Source of the DNA: Helianthus annuus
Taxonomy: Eukaryota > Streptophyta > Magnoliopsida > Asterales > Asteraceae
Assembly (NCBI RefSeq): GCF_002127325.2
Contig: NC_035436.2
Location: 116,175,787 to 116,239,786 of the forward strand
DNA: 64,000 nt
Direction of reading: 5' to 3'
Part shown: positions 46,776-57,976 of the stretch, one piece after another
How positions within the stretch are numbered: position 1 is the stretch's first letter
How the letters are laid out: each line of letters starts with the position of its first letter
Translations under genes and position numbers: made by a program
The notes under the pieces: model-generated
Database searches by the model: none
Seen by the model: only the letters and a program-made list of their open reading frames with translations
What the model was told of the DNA's origin: nothing

Positions 46776-47600
46776 CTGCATGTGACATATAAACAAACAA
46801 GTAAACATAAAAAAAATTAAAAAGGTAAATCCTAACTAAAACATCCGATGTAGGAAATAACCGCATCTACTAACAAATCCACATCAAGATTAAAGATAAA
46901 TCAACATTTAGAACCTAACCTGAGTCGATTCATCACAAAACACATGCGAAAATCCTTCGTAAACCTCAGATTTTCACAAAACCATGACACTTATCAGTCC
47001 CAAAAATGAAGGAAAAGATCAAAATATAACAGAATAAAGTAAAATCAAAACTACAAAAACAATTTATCCTTTCACTATGTCATATCTGAAATTAACCTAA
47101 CTATCATCACCAAAAATACAAATTCAAACATCACAAAACTTTCAACCTAATTTGAAATAACCGCATCTACTAACAAATCCACATCAAAATTAAAGATAAA
47201 TCAACATTTAGAACCTAACCTGAGTCGATTCATCACAAAACACATGCGAAAATCCTTCATAAACCTCAGATTTTCACAAAACCATGACACTTATCAGTCC
47301 CAAAAATGAAGGAAAAGATCAAAATATAACAGAATAAAGTAAAATCAAAACTACAAAAACAATTTATCCTTTCACTATGTCATATCTGAAATTAACCTAA
47401 CTATCATCACCAAAAATACAAATTCAAATATCACAAAACTTTCAACATAATTTGAAATAACCGCATCTATCTACTAACAAATCCACATCAAGATTAAAGA
47501 TAAATCAACATTTAGAACCTAACCTGAGTCGATTCATCACAAAACACATGCAAAAATCCTTCGTAAACCTCAGATTTCGTCGTTCGAACATCCGTCAACC

Positions 47601-48113
47601 GCTTCACCAGAAAAGTAAGAATCACAAAAGAACATGGTAAGATATATAACACTCATTGCAACAACATCAGAACATCAAACGGATCCCTTGTTCAAATCTG
47701 TGGATCCCTTGCCAGATAAAGCTTGTGATAGATCTCATGAAACCCTAGATCTGCTCATCAAACGGATCTGGTGATAGATTCAAACGGATCTGGTGATAGA
47801 TCTCATGAAACCCTAGATCGCCGAGAAGAGAGAGAGAAGAGAGAGAGAAGAAGATCTGATGTTGTTTTGTGAGATGTGTGAGCATTGAGAGAGAAAGCAT
47901 ATGGTGATCCGTGTGAAGTCAAATGGACGGTCCCGATGTTGATCCGTGTGAGAAAGTAAAACATTTGGACGGCAGATGTATACCCTTGTAAAGGGTAAAA
48001 GGGTTTGTGTTTTCTTGTGCCTTAACAGTTGTACATTGTGCATTAAGTGTTTTTTCAACACCTTGTTCAATTACCATCTTGTCCTTCACATATGTTTATT
48101 AAAGTAGTATAGA
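47601..48113 (-). promoter_or_regulatory. 5' region of Hel2 with promoter-like captured sequence
   Basis: On the minus strand: TC terminus, about 280 bases, then CT-rich repeats (47820-47850) and 'ctagggtttcatgag', typical of plant 5' UTRs. It might be a captured promoter. No start codon can be assigned to a known protein. Confidence 0.35.
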
Positions 48114-48254
48114 TATCTATATTTCACCAAATGTATATATATGTATATGAAATCTTGTATTTTGTGAGTTGTATCATCGGGTCTTGTCCTCTTGATTTCA
48201 TGTCTTATATGAATAAATTGTATAATTGTATTTTCATCAATTATATGTCATTGG
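48114..48254. repeat. Probable continuation of LTR E
   Basis: 141 bp between Hel2 and element F, without coding sequence. By position it should be host sequence of E, but no homologous copy in the window confirms this. Confidence 0.4.
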
Positions 48255-50370
48255 TGTCACACCGGGACCACGTAAAACAACAAATCGTGGCGGAAACGTC
48301 GGGGAGTGTTGTAACAGAATTATCGTTTCAAACCATGGATACAAAGAGTTTCGTTTTATTAAATATTAAACATTGTCTTAAAGTTAAACAAGCAAGTCAA
48401 ACATAGTCTATCATCGTTATTAAATCACTAAGGCCTCGTCCAGTCCTAAGTGAGCATGCATCATATTCACAATCAACATTAAGCAACATCACCTGAAACA
48501 TATGTAAAAACAAAGTCAGCAAAGAAATGCTAGCGAGTACATAGGTTTTGCGAGAGTGTCAGATTCATGGCTCGTTTGCATGTCGAAATAACTCGTACAA
48601 CTTCGTTAATCGACATTAGAAACCTTGTTTTGTAAAATTTTTGTATCGTAAAATGAGTAACCAAATCAAAACAGATTGGTTATAATTTATAGGCCTCGAT
48701 GCCATGAATCTTAACCCAAAACATTTGTCTTCGTAAACCAAATCGTAAATCATTCTCGTAATAAAACTTGTATGGTTTATATAGTTTCGTAAACATCGTT
48801 GTGTGGCATTGTTTAACTTGTTCTCATTATTGATCGTCGTTTATTTATTTATTTATATCGTTCATTCGTTCAAATCGTTTACTCGTTCGAATCGTTCTCG
48901 TTTTAATTGTGAAAACTGCTTTTGGTCGTCACCCTAATAACATTCAAACCTTTGTGACTCGTTCATCGTTCAAATCGTTCTCGCATTAACAAACCTCCAA
49001 AGAGTAACTTAACAACTCATCAGATTCAGTCGTTACCCACCTAACCCACACATAACCATGGGTGCGGTCAGATAACGGGATTTGTCGGATCCTATGGTAC
49101 CATAACCTAATACTGGTCGGTTCGGCCAAAATTAATGAATGTCGTTCGTTATGTAATTACAACCAACAAATTCGTTCACATTATCGAAATCGTTATTAGT
49201 TTAGTATAAACCATCTTACTCGTTTTGAAACCATCGTTAAAACATCTAAATCATTTTGATACATATGAATCACCCCAAAATAATTGAAAACAGTAAAATA
49301 GGGGAACTATGTACTCACCTTGGGTGCGTTTTTATATGTTAACACAATGCCTCAAGTTATTTATTCATCCCAAATTAAAAAAGAAAGATTTAATAAACAA
49401 AATTCACAAAAATACCCAAGTTTCTCCGATACTTAGAATTTTCACATAACTTTGAGATTTCTCGAAAAGCTATTATTTTTGATTATTTTTGTATATATGT
49501 ACTTAAGCGTAAAACACATAATCTTGTCAAGTATTATCATGTCATCATACACATATTACATAACACATTGTGACACATAAAATTTACCCATGAACAACCC
49601 ATTATAGTTATGTCGAAAAACACTTATTTTAGCGTTTCAGTAACATTTTTGGGCGTCGGAAGTCACGTATGACTAAACAAACACCAAGTAAACTTAATAT
49701 AAGTTAAAATACTTGTTTTTATATCAAAAATATCAGTTTGGTTACTGATGTAAAACAGTTTAATAAAAATCCTCCGAAAAGGCGATTTTTAACCGTTTTA
49801 CCGCATGGTTTTGCATCTAACGTTACCCGAACCATCCCAAATCGAAACAACTTGAAATTTTAACATAACCCATGTTATATACTGACTAAAATAATGGTTT
49901 TACTCATGATAGTGCAGGTCTTAAACAAAGCATATAAATCATGCAAATTTCTCATATTTTACCACTTTTTAAGCTATATGTACCACATGTAAAGCTATCA
50001 ACCTTATGTCAAAGTTTCATGTCATTATAATACATCAAATAGGGTCATTTTTAGTACTTATAACCTGATCTAAAACATTTTTGCCATACAACCCCTTTTT
50101 ACCATTTCTTGAGCTTTAAATCAACATGTATCTTCATGTACAAGTGCCTAAAGCATACTAACATAGCATCAACATTTTATATGGGTTTAGATGCATCAAA
50201 TATGAGATTTATTCATGTTATTTGCTGATGTACTTGAACATTTAACATATCATACATAGATCACCAAATACTTGCATTTTTACCATCATTCAAGAACATG
50301 TAACACTTAAACAAGTATTTAACAACAACCAAGCTCAAAACTCATACACACATATATATGTATATATATA
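48255..50370 (-). repeat. 3' LTR of F, left part
   Basis: Starts TGTCACACCGGGACCACG and matches 62827-64000 throughout. It contains a loose array of TCGTTC/ATCGTT motifs (about 48830-49010). It is broken at 50370 by Hel3. Confidence 0.9.
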
Positions 50371-50374
50371 CTAG

Positions 50375-52830
50375 TCATTTACCCGCGCGATGCGGCGGGA
50401 CATATATCACTTAGGTTGGTGAGTTTTGGGCTATGTACGGAGGTTGTTTATAGTTAGTCCATCAATCACTTCGTAATTTACTGTATTGTACGCCTGTGTG
50501 GTTTTGGCTCCTTAGAGTACTGGTACGACATTCGGTATAGCAATCCAAAAAGATATGCCAAATGGGATATTCACAACTTGATTTTAATGAAAAACGTCAA
50601 CAACCGTCCAACTTATACTTTTAATGCTAAAACCTCTTTTAGTTATTTTATTTGGAAATTTAGTTTAGGGAATATGTGTTGATCATATCTAAGAGTAATT
50701 ATTTATTAAAAAGGTAAATATGTTGAACAAGTGTCTTGAATCAACGTAAGTAGGCATGTTTAAGTCCACACAAAACCTATCGACCCAACCAGCCCATTTT
50801 CCCAAAGCTATAGACATCACTCTTAGACGTTAAATGACCTATAACGGGAAAAACACGAAAAAATATTAGAGATAAATTTTGGATTTTTTGACACAACCCC
50901 ATGTGCATACCGGTGGCTAGATACTCGGGAGCCGTGTATCCGTACGTCCCCATGACTCTAGTCGAGACATGGCTCTTATCACCGATCGGTCCATCCTTGG
51001 TTAGGTAGTATGGTAAAGGTTATATATTTAAATAATAATCTAAAACTTACATATTTTATACATTTGAAAAAGCATTTGACCCGCTTCTTTTTAAGCGAAA
51101 GAACGTTTTTTTAAGTGAAAAAGCATTCAACCCATTTCTTTTTAATCGAAAAAGCATTCGACCCGTATCATTTTAACCGAAAAAGCATTTGACCCGCTTA
51201 TTTTTAACTAAAAAGGCATTCGACCTGTTTCTTTTTAAGCAAAAAAGCATTCGACCCGCTTCTTCTTAGTCTATGTGTAATGGGGCAGTATATCACACCA
51301 AATTTGAATATGGCACCCCGATAGTGCCACCAACACCACTACGGCGGGCGCTATGGGATGGGTTTTTGCATCTCCCGTTATAGTGATAGCGGCATTGCCC
51401 TTTATCCCCCACTCACACACATATATATATATACAAACATATGTATGTATAATTGAAGGGGTTATATAACTCCCTTACCACTACACCCTCTTGTAATACA
51501 AAGTCTCATAAAGCCCCTCTCTTACGCGTTTCGTCACTTGTCGCATAACGCCCCCCAAAGGGCTTTATGACGACTACACAATGCCTTAAGATTAAAAAAT
51601 TTAATAAACCAGACACACTTTCATTGATGACCTAATAACTCAATAATTACATAGTATTATAACGAAACTTTAGGGACTCTAGAAAGATTAAAAAAAAGAT
51701 TTTATTGACATAATTAGAACAAATGACGATGTTATAATACTCGCACTGGGTTAGACTCCAAAAAGCACAAACAACTTTGCATTGATTTTGTCATGTGGTT
51801 TCTAGAAAACATTGAAGGCCCGTTTTAAAAGCTCACCTAAACAACTGAATTGAAAGGCTCACCTAAAAAGAAACAACTGATTTTTTTTTTGAGAAACGCT
51901 AATAAACAACCGAATATGTTTAGTCGAATTTGTTACTTGTTTGTCCCAGAAAATTAGAAAAATAAGGTAAAAATCAATGTATTAATCTTAAACATGAATT
52001 GTATTTTCCGTTTGCATATGTTCAATCACACATGGACAAACTCGCAGCAATACCAACTGAATCATTTTCGGATTAATTCCAACAAACCAAAGTCAAACTT
52101 GAGAGAGGTTAACAAAACAAAGTCAAGCTTGAGAGAGTTTAATTAACCATGTTTGATTCTAATTCACAAGATATGGAATTCGCATATCTGGTGCACCAAG
52201 TTGTAGAAAGAATGTGACTTTTTACGTAGTGATTAATCCAAACTCAACAGTTAACGAAAAATTGTGACTTTTTACGTAATGATTAATCCAAACTCCAAGA
52301 TCAAGTGCACCAAGTTGTGAACGCATTTCATTTATAAAGTGCTCCGAGTAATGCAGTACCAGCATATCCTCAAATATGAACTTCAGTCTTCATTCATCTT
52401 TAAAAGATGTTAATAATCTCTTTGTAGATGATATCAATGGTTTCAACAAAACCCAGATGACTTCATTGTGAATACGAACATAGCACTTCAATGTACTGAA
52501 ATTATATCAACAAACAAAAGTCGTATGCCATGCACTCTAAGATCTCTTGGCATCTACGTTTGAATAATTGGAATCTTGTTGTTCATATGGTTTTGATTAC
52601 GGAAGAGTAAAGACCATCTCTAAAAATGATGGTAATTTATGATGATAAAAAGTCTTCTAGATATCACTATATAAATAAACATAAAAATGAACATTTAGTT
52701 ACACCTAGAACTAAAATCATTGGGGTAGTAAAAAATCTTGTATCCACACTACATAAAACATTTTTTATAAAGTTATATCTTTGATTATACAATAACTCAA
52801 GACTTTTAAGATAGCCACTGCAAATACATT
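50375..52830 (-). other. 3' part of Hel3 without recognised genes
   Basis: No coding signal. A 31-bp degenerate tandem repeat (GAAAAAGCATTCGACCCG-type, about six copies) lies at 51062-51270. A direct duplication of 'tgtgactttttacgta(g/a)tgattaatccaaact' is at 52213 and 52263. At 51280-51560 'gcaccccgatagtgccacc' and 'agcccctctcttacg' suggest a small unassigned repeat. Confidence 0.5.
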
Positions 52831-53505
52831 CTATGAGGAAGAGGAATAGGCAGCATTGATACGATCCCTCAGGTGGTCTCCACTATGTATTGGAGGAAAC
52901 CTACAAACCAAACCGATCTTTATGTTTCAACAATTTCATACTAACCAAAGAATTGAACTCAAGTTTACCGCTTTAAAGCACAGATAAAATGACGATGCGG
53001 TCAGTAACTCAGTAATGCCACATTTTCATGGTAGCGCGCGCACACACATACCTTGGAGGAGATGAGTTGCTGCAGCAGCTTTTCAAACACTCAACAATAC
53101 AATCAGGATTAGGATCCAAAAACAACGCCATCTGCATATCATATTGTGAGTTGTTTACAGTTGGAAAAAAACAATAGCCCAGCTCATGTTTATTTCAAGC
53201 CATAGAATGAAATGCTATAACTTCAAAACGAAAAACCTTAGATTGGGTGGGTTTTTATGTAAAAAAAATGGTTAAATAAAGCACAAAAACAGATGTAAGT
53301 GTAATTGGTTAATAAGTAAGTAATTACAGAATATCGCTCTTTCCCAGTTGGCATAACTCGGCGTAGTGTTATCTGCAACAGAAAGATACAGAACACGCTC
53401 ATTTTGTGTTATAATGGGAAAAATTCCAACCATAAAAAGAGTAACTTACCTGAACAACAATTTGTCCATCGTTCCATCATATCCCCAAGATTAATAATGA
53501 AGGCT
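52831..53505 (-). pseudogene. Captured 3' exons of a 2-oxoglutarate/Fe(II) dioxygenase gene
   Basis: Four exon pieces with GT-AG borders on the minus strand: 53505-53450 (AFIINLGDMMERWTN), 53372-53328 (LRRVMPTGKERYS, in the shifted frame), 53131-53052 (MALFLDPNPDCIVECLKSC) and 52900-52831 (FPPIHSGDHLRDRINAAY, then a stop). This is the C-terminal order of plant 2OG-Fe(II) oxygenases: after the His-containing core comes INLGDxMERWTNGxxxSTLHRV, where the His of LHRV binds iron; here it is LRRV. The first two-thirds of the enzyme are absent, so it is not an active enzyme. The natural stop codon is kept at 52831-52833. Confidence 0.75.
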
Positions 53506-53644
53506 CTGCACCACCACAAAACGCTTTAACCACATGTGCGATTGAAAGTTAAGACTACTAAAACGCAATTGTGGTATTCAAAAGGATAGTACCAACAATC
53601 CAAGAAAAAAATGCCCGAGTATTAGTCAAAGACAACAAGCTATA

Positions 53645-54120
53645 GAAGTAGGAGTTATGTCGGCACATGTTTCCTAGAGCACTGCACTACTTAGCACGTA
53701 TATTAGGATCTTCATGTGTAAGAAAGCCTTTCAAGTGTTCCAAGATGTCTGCTCCCTTTATGTGCTCATAAAAATCCTGTGTATGATTAAAATTCCTAAT
53801 AATATATAAATAATCAATATCAAAAACATACTTAGTCAAGTCAATAAAGACCGAGTGACAGACCTTATGCATACGAGCTACATCTGAAACTATCATTAGA
53901 ACATCCAGTTTGACTTCCCTTGGTGAAGAATTATCAAGTAACCGTCTCATTGAATTTGGATTCAGCAGACCCTTGCCAAGGAGTTGTACAACCAGTGGCC
54001 CATGACCCGTCATTTTGGCTAGAAACGCAACGGGTCTTGCAACATCCTTTAAGTCCACATGTTTCAAGCACTGAATTATATTGGCTGGATTCCCGCTTGC
54101 AGGTTCAAAAACAGAATTCA
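53645..54120 (-). pseudogene. Captured exons of a TIO (FUSED-like) kinase gene
   Basis: 54118-53861 reads NPANIIQCLKHVDLKDVARP, KMTGHGPLVVQLLGKGLLNP and NSMRRLLDNSSPREVKLDVL; 53778-53690 reads DFYEHIKGADILEHLKGF and LTHEDPNIRAK. After an in-frame TAG (53687-53689) comes CSALGNMCRHNSYFYSLL. This fits the armadillo-like part of TWO-IN-ONE (TIO), a kinase needed for phragmoplast growth in cytokinesis. TAG is where an Ala codon is expected (RAKACSALGNM). The kinase domain is absent. An 80-bp intron separates the pieces. Confidence 0.8.
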
Positions 54121-54771
54121 CAAAATTATATTCCAGAAAAAAAGTTAATTGAAATAAAATACAGAAAATTAAGAAACTATCGACCTCAAGCGTCTTCTTC
54201 TGTGGGGTCATCTTCAATTGGATCAAACACGCACGCAATTCACATAAATACTATCCAAATTGACAACCGCAAGCGTCTTCTTCTGTCGGGTCATCTTCTA
54301 ACCCAAAACCCAAGTCACCCACCACACCTCACACTGAAAGAAGAACTCAAATAATACCCAACTTCGACCCAGCCCAAATCCATATTGCATGGATAAATAT
54401 AATTCAAGTTTGACCAATTTATTAATTCGATTTTGCAGTTTGATTTTCATTCATGTTCCCCGTGACCATATAAATATATTAATATAAACATATAACTTCA
54501 TCTTCTCCAATAAATAACAAGTGCTGCTGCAGTCCATCGGAAAACATCGCTGCAGTCTATAGGAAACTTTCGTTTCCGTCAACCACAAAACTTCATTTCA
54601 TTTTTATCTTTACCTAACATAAAATTGCACTTCGCGGAAAAAATTGAGGGGTATACCGGGCTACCCCCCGGCCACACATAAATCCGCCATAAAGACCAGC
54701 ATCATAGACCCTGTAACTTAGATCAATTTTAACCTCCACAATACAAGTGTTAATATCACTTAATTCAAAAA

Positions 54772-55008
54772 TTAAAAATAATTATAGAAAAAACAGTTTT
54801 GACTAACCTCAACATGGTAAAAAATAACGACATTAGCTACCAGGTAATCATTTAGACCAATAACTTCAAATAAAAAAGTAAAACCGTCACTCAAAGATCC
54901 ACCCGTATGTCTAGAATTGTGAAACTTACAAGATGCTCCAAACTTACAGATACCCGTTCTTAAAAAATACTCCATATTTACAAAGAAACAAAAAGAGCCC
55001 CATAGCAT
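54772..55008 (-). pseudogene. Captured CCCH zinc-finger exon
   Basis: The minus strand reads MEYFLRTGICKFGASCKFHN, then SRHTGGS. CxxxxxCxxxH of a C-x8-C-x5-C-x3-H finger is visible; the first Cys (normally two residues before the YFLRTG) is missing or Met-Glu here. It fits plant ZFN-type CCCH proteins (YYLRTGxCKFGxxCKFHHPR). The following residues (SDGFTFLFEVIGLNDY) are probably intron. Only one finger is present. Confidence 0.6.
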
Positions 55009-55361
55009 TCAGAAAAATCAGACAATCAAACAAATTCCATGCAAGTTAGTTATAAAAGAGTACCTAGCAAGCAGCTTCTCCTGATCGCTCTGGGTAAAAT
55101 ACTGATCATACAGATGATAGATCTAATATATATTTTTTAAGTGTACTATATTTTTTAGTGTGGTTTTAATGAAATTTGGCAAGAGAGATGACTATAGAGT
55201 GGATTTAAGTCAAACAAAGGAACCACAAGGCTGGTTCAGGCCCACTCAGGCTGGTGCAGAGCGTTTTTAGCACCTGATTGTGAAAAACCATAAATCCACC
55301 TAGAAGGTGACATCCATATAAAAGAGGTACAATGTTCAAATATGGTATATACACAACTTAC

Positions 55362-55645
55362 CATTTAATCAGCCAACATCAAGACTGTTTTCAAATGGAA
55401 GTTCCTCCCACAATACACAAACGGGTCCTCAAGACTCGGTCCTAGCAAATCAATAATTAAAACATTATCCTCTCCATCTACACCGGACCTTATGGAAGGT
55501 ATACCACCTACAAGTGAAAATAAAACATTACAAATCATATCATTCAGAGTGAACATTGTACTCCTAGCTTCATACAAAAGTTGTGGATGTTTAGTCTTAT
55601 TATACTCCTGCAATATCAAAAAACCAACTTTAGCTCTAAACTCAG
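55362..55645 (-). pseudogene. Captured casein kinase 1-like exons
   Basis: Two coding blocks on the minus strand: [20 protein letters not shown] then PQLLYEAR, a short intron-like segment, and [47 protein letters not shown]. The second block is the N-lobe/hinge of plant casein kinase 1-like kinases ([22 protein letters not shown]...[13 protein letters not shown]). Gln after LAD is a stop (TAA, 55365-55367), and a GTAAGT donor follows. The catalytic HRD and DFG are not present, so no kinase can be made. Confidence 0.75.
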
Positions 55646-55805
55646 AATAAAACCAGTTCAAACCCTAATTCACATCCTAAACCCTAAATCCCCAACCCTA
55701 CCCAAACAATCTCACATCAATCACAAATAATCAAAATAATTTCTGACCGTAAACAAATTACAATAAAAATACTAACAAAAGCAGCCCAATTAATCAAACT
55801 TTTAC

Positions 55806-56464
55806 CTGGTATGCTGCAGTTTTGAAAAGAAAGAAAGTTGCTGATGCTGGGATGATGATGTAATCCCTTCTTTGGCCATCCCTTAACACAGCAAACCCTA
55901 AATGGACAAAAATAACTGATTTAAATGTTAAAAGCCATGGAAGAACATACATCTGTTGTTGTCTGCATTATCGGACCGTCAATACCTGCTTATGTGCTGA
56001 ACTTAGGTGATGACCTGCTTTATCGTCGTCGGAGGTCATAGCCCGCAACGTTCTCTTTATATTTCTCTTCTCTTTTCAAGATCTGCAAATCCCTAGACGT
56101 TTTTAGCATAACCAGAGGAAATCGGTGATTGGGGTCGACTTGAAAGTGGATCCAGAGATGAGTTTATTCTAGGTATAGAATCGCAAGAGAGAGTGAGAGT
56201 AGATGGAGGGTTTGTGTTTTAGGTTTCTCTAAGAAAGAATAGGAACAGACAGATCTGGCGATTAAAGCGTGTTGGGATGAGTAAAGGGATTCAAAATTTG
56301 AATCCACATTTGGCCGCCCAAAATTTGTTTGGCCGCCCAAACTTTTGTTGCTTTAGCAGTTTCAACATTTGTGCTTTAGCTGGTTATACAATATGCTTTA
56401 AAGACTTGTAAAGTGGCAAATGACCATTTCTGCCCTTCCTATATGCTTATTAAAGTAGTATAGA
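55806..56464 (-). promoter_or_regulatory. 5' leader of Hel3 with first exon, shared with Hel1
   Basis: On the minus strand: TC terminus, about 430 bases, then 56020-55877 alike to 36630-36781 of Hel1. It ends in ATGGCCAA (ATG 55879-55877). After the ATG the two Helitrons differ: here MAKEGITSSSQHQQLSFFSK to a GTAAAA donor (55805). This looks like one captured promoter, 5' UTR and start now in front of different exons. Peptide not recognised. Confidence 0.6.
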
Positions 56465-57698
56465 TATGTACGGTTATACATATATATATACACCACCATT
56501 TCTTATTTGTTTCAAGACCCATTTCTTTTTAGATTTCAAGTTTAGTGAAAATCCCAAGATTCAAGAGAAACTTTAATCATCAAGAACCACCAAGAATCAA
56601 AAGTATGATTAAGTGTTATACCTTCAAGATTCAAGTAGGTTGTGGGATGAGATTTTGATGATAGGAAGCTTGAATTTACTTGAATGCACCTTGGAAACCC
56701 CTTTAGATCTTCATACTAACTTGAATATGGCTAGAAATGATGTTGAATCTTCAAGAACAAGGTTTGAAGATTTGGAGATAGAGAGAGAGATGGGGACGGC
56801 TGGGAGGGAGGAGAGAGAGAAGAGATTTGAGTGTGAGTGAAGATATGGTGGTATTTATAAGCAAAAAAAATCTAAATAAAATCTTCTAATATCTAAAGAA
56901 AATCAAAAGAAATCAAGAATATCAAATCAAATCTTTGAGAAATCTAGACAAAATATTTTTGTGATCTTTGAAAGATATGGAGTGATATGTAGAGATTTGG
57001 TGGAGATTTATAAAAAATTCATGTAGGTTAAAATCAGGTGTTTAACTGGATACCGGGTATTTTATCTAGCGTTTAAATCCCGGTTTATGGCGTTCTAAAT
57101 TATTTTTATTATTCTATAAAAATATTCTCGCCAAAATATCACTGAAATAAATTTCAGTTGCCAAGATTTGCTGCGTTGTCGGCGTTTTATAGTAGAAGTA
57201 CTGTGCTGCGCAGAAACACGCGGTACACGCTTAAACTTGAAAAATAACGTTTTTAAGCGTTTTAATTTATTTTTCAACATGGACCTAATTAAAATAAAAT
57301 TTCTAATCATAACAGCATATTTTTGGGATTTAAATATTATCCGGTCGGTCACCAACGTTCGTTTCACAGTTTTGTCGTAATTAGTTCCTTAGTTCAAATA
57401 AACATGTTTTTGCCATACCGAATCCTTCAAAACTTATTTCTGAGTTGTATAAAGGATATTTAGGGTATGTTTGGTTTACGTCACAGTTCCGGAGTGTACG
57501 TCGCGTTAAACTGATTGCGTTTAAGCACCAGTTTGCGTATAACCTTCCAGAAAGTGATTTAAAGCTTGAAATCGGAATCGAATCAAATTGTAAAATTAAT
57601 AAACACGATTACACATAATATAACATCAAAACATATTGTTTTATTGATAATCAACATTGTTTTACATTATACGTTGGTTACAGAACACAGTTGTCACA
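56465..57698 (-). repeat. 3' LTR of F, right part
   Basis: Continuation of the LTR after Hel3; the end GTTGTCACA at 57698 touches the purine tract. 57390-57575 matches 20-235 (LTR of D), which shows that D and F belong to one family. No coding sequence. Confidence 0.88.
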
Positions 57699-57733
57699 GT
57701 CTCCCCTACTTTAGGAAATTTCGTCCTGAAATT
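57699..57733 (-). promoter_or_regulatory. Polypurine tract and palindrome of F
   Basis: The minus strand has AAAGTAGGGGAGAC directly before the LTR start TGTGACAAC, the plus-strand priming tract. Next to it lies AATTTCGTCCTGAAATT (57717-57733), an inverted repeat with 7-bp arms. Confidence 0.8.
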
Positions 57734-57976
57734 TTAACTAGAGGAAGCTTGTGAAAACAATTGCGGATATTTCATCTTCATCTGGTCCTCACGTTCCCAA
57801 GTAAACTCGGGGCCACGTTTGGATTCCCAGCGAATTTTGACCAATCGAGTTCGTTTGTTCTTCAACTGTTTGAATGTACGTTCCACTATCTCCACAGGTT
57901 TCTCGACAAAGTGCATTGTTTCATCGATTTGAATCTCGTCGAGAGGAATGTGAAGATCAGCATTAGCTAAACACTT
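57734..57976 (-). pseudogene. Chromodomain of F gag-pol
   Basis: Reads MHFVEKPVEIVERTFKQLKN, then LVKIRWESKRGPEFTWERED and QMKMKYPQLF, a chromodomain. It is separated from the integrase by a TGA (57977-57979) in the NLKKCLA-type segment, probably from an Arg/Lys codon. The C-terminus is at 57734-57736, right beside the palindrome and purine tract. Confidence 0.8.

Larger units (their letters stand above)
42925..47600. repeat. Mosaic repeat array inside Hel2
   Basis: Three kinds of unit intermix. (1) A 28-bp unit 'caggctcagcttatgcatcatagcct', many copies at 42930-43330, 44115-44285, 45375-45410 and 46498-46660. (2) A ~280-bp block with 'gccatggctgcaacacacgg' and 'gctttaaagcatgatgtaca', four copies starting near 43855, 44934, 45550 and 46235. 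(3) A ~304-bp block with 'aacctgagtcgattcatcac', copies near 44650 (partial), 45845, 46860, 47163 and 47466 (partial), the last ones in tandem. No gene is supported in the units. Confidence 0.85.
41339..48113 (-). mobile_element. Helitron Hel2, non-autonomous, repeat-rich
   Basis: On the minus strand it begins TCTATACTACTTTAATAA (48113 downward), preceded by A. It ends with CCCGCCACATCGCGCGGG, spacer and CTAG (41342-41339), followed by T. No Rep/helicase. Its middle (42670-47600) is a mosaic of repeated blocks, a long hairpin and captured exons. Near the 3' end a 63-bp tandem duplication (about 41359-41484) contains 'ggcgggagtgacgatttaca'. It belongs to the same terminal family as Hel1 and Hel3. 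Confidence 0.85.
50371..56464 (-). mobile_element. Helitron Hel3, non-autonomous, with four captured gene pieces
   Basis: On the minus strand it starts TCTATACTACTTTAATAA (56464 downward) after A. It ends with hairpin TCCCGCCGCATCGCGCGGG, spacer and CTAG (50374-50371) before T. 6094 bp, no Rep/helicase. On both sides the F LTR continues, so the insertion is clean. Pieces of casein kinase 1, CCCH zinc finger, TIO and 2-oxoglutarate dioxygenase genes all run in Helitron direction. Confidence 0.9.

Noticed and set aside
55655..55705. Telomere-like CCCTAA words
   Set aside because: Only a few irregular copies; they fit telo-box motifs of plant 5' regions or introns, not an interstitial telomere.
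52831..55879. Functional host genes on the minus strand
   Set aside because: All pieces lack catalytic parts, several have stops, and they lie between clear Helitron ends.
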